A stretch of 64,000 nucleotides of DNA. Origin: Lingula anatina (Eukaryota > Brachiopoda > Lingulata > Lingulida > Lingulidae). Below are positions 62,856-64,000 of this stretch, one piece after another. The translations under genes were made by a program, and so were the position numbers. The first letter of the stretch is position 1, and each line of letters begins with the position of its first letter. A model generated the notes under the pieces. That model was not told the origin of the DNA, did no database searches, and saw nothing but the letters and a program-made list of their open reading frames with translations. The DNA lies in contig NW_019773514.1 of the NCBI RefSeq assembly GCF_001039355.2, positions 279,068 through 343,067 on the forward strand, in the 5' to 3' direction.

Positions 62856-63863
62856 GCTCCAACAAGACATGAACAGTGTATTAACAAGACTAAACACACT
62901 CGAAACACTGTCCATTGTGCAACAACAGGTATTATTTCTACAAATCAAGTTATGACAGGCAAATACAATTGTTGTAAATGTTGTCTGAGTATAAAATCTG
63001 AATGTAAGAGTAATCTCTATGAAATATGTAAAACTTGATCTCCGTAGTTTCAAGTTATTCAGACCTTCAGTTTTGAAGTAGATGCTCATTAGATACATGG
63101 CTTGTGGATTTTTTCCATGATTTATTAGATAAAGTTTCATATAATTTATTTTCTGTTACATTGTCATCATTAACATCTGTGACATGTTTTTTCCCCTATA
63201 ATTGTGTGCTTATAATATATTTTACTTGCCTCAGGTTCGGGATCGTGATGACAACACGAGTAGAAAACCAAACCAGGTAATTGCAGTCTTTAGCAACTAT
63301 GAAGTGGTATCACAGTAGGAAAGGACTCTATATCTAGTTTTTGTAGACTCTAAACAAACTATAAGCTTCATATAGAGCTTTTAGCACTCCTATATGAAAG
63401 AATGTAGGTAGTTGTTTAGGGCTGAACATTGGGAAGTCCATGGACTATAAAACTGAGAATGTAACAGAATCCAAAGTTTTGTCTCACGTATGGTGAAGAG
63501 AGGAATCTTTAAGTTAAACTTATGTTTTCACATTTTCAGACCTCTTCTTGGTGGCCATTCCCCAATTTTTCTGGCAGAACAGTAATGTTTCTACTGGTCT
63601 GGCCAATTATAGTACACTGGGTGATTAGGTTTTTATCTGGCAGAAGAAGAAGGTAAGTTAAACATGTTCTTAAGAATCAAGTATTGTTTTACTGGAAACA
63701 AGTATTAATGAGATATCGATCTAAGGACAAACATATTATATTTGCTTTATGAAAAATCGCTTTTTTTGTTCACAGCCTTTTGTGATTTGAAGAAAATAGT
63801 TTTTCAATTATTATTACCTTGTAAAGAATTTTGAATTATTTTTTCTTCAGGCCAACACGGTGA
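62856..63863 (+). pseudogene. Third copy of ACBD5 exons 10-13
   Basis: Exon equivalents 62856..62928, 63235..63276, 63540..63652 and 63851..63863. The exon 10 equivalent has lost its intronic acceptor, because the duplication junction (AAAATGGC|TCCAAC) fuses it to 3' flank of the previous copy. The other exons keep sites and frame. Continues off the right edge. Confidence 0.8.
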
Positions 63864-64000
63864 AGCATTAAAAATGCTTGAGATACAAGGAGAACCTAAG
63901 CTTAATACATGGAATCACTGAATTCTTTTACCACTATGAAGTGAAGTGGATTTCAGACTTAATTCCTAGTGTGGGTTGATACCATGTTTGTGCAATAGAT

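Overview
This window is animal nuclear DNA. It is AT-rich, with split genes, GT/AG introns, microsatellites, many short foldback transposons and an LTR retroelement. The gene content (a tandem family of secreted type-B carboxylesterases, a PMAT-type SLC29A4 transporter, a secreted phospholipase A2 carrying a chitin-binding domain, a small RhoGAP, SPO16 and ACBD5) and the repeat style fit a marine invertebrate, possibly a lophotrochozoan such as a mollusc. The exact taxon cannot be fixed from sequence alone. Single-N joins flanked by duplicated sequence (18896, 38163, 43821, and probably 12510 and 60339) show that this is a draft scaffold, and several apparent duplications are likely assembly effects.

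Layout. 0.2-7.4 kb (minus): two tandem carboxylesterase/cholinesterase-fold genes. One is complete (five exons, 590 aa, likely GPI-anchored); the other runs off the left edge. 8.4-28.2 kb: a segmental duplication in three units (A, B, C), each with a two-exon minus-strand gene for a small secreted seven-cysteine peptide. Unit A is split by an 11.6 kb LTR-retroelement block with identical outer LTRs and a 5-bp target duplication. The block holds an intact gag, a decayed gag-pol copy, and two copies of an unusual accessory ORF with zinc-finger-like motifs in the env position. 28.7-34.2 kb (minus): SLC29A4/PMAT, seven exons, 522 aa. 35.9-42.6 kb (minus): six phase-consistent exons encoding a signal peptide, a peritrophin-A chitin-binding domain, a cysteine-containing linker domain and a complete catalytic secreted PLA2. 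A four-exon RhoGAP gene sits inside its first intron. 42.7-47.3 kb: mostly non-coding, with an assembly-duplicated block and two orphan exon candidates.

47.7-49.9 kb (minus) holds SPO16, the meiotic crossover factor that partners SHOC1. It has five exons plus a possible alternative terminal exon encoding a helix-hairpin-helix motif. It is head-to-head with ACBD5 (50.8-58.6 kb, plus; 13 exons, 495 aa: acyl-CoA-binding domain, FFAT-like VAP-binding motif, C-terminal tail anchor). The shared 0.8 kb promoter region contains a fresh 189-bp tandem duplication. The last four exons of ACBD5 with their 3' flank then appear two more times up to the right edge.

The genes do not form a pathway; they are independent loci. 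The most novel points are the chitin-binding-domain/PLA2 fusion, the retroelement accessory ORF with its own splice acceptor, the seven-cysteine peptide cluster with foldback introns, and the tandem terminal-exon copies of ACBD5. All exon models were made by hand from reading frame, splice sites and phase, and none has transcript support here.
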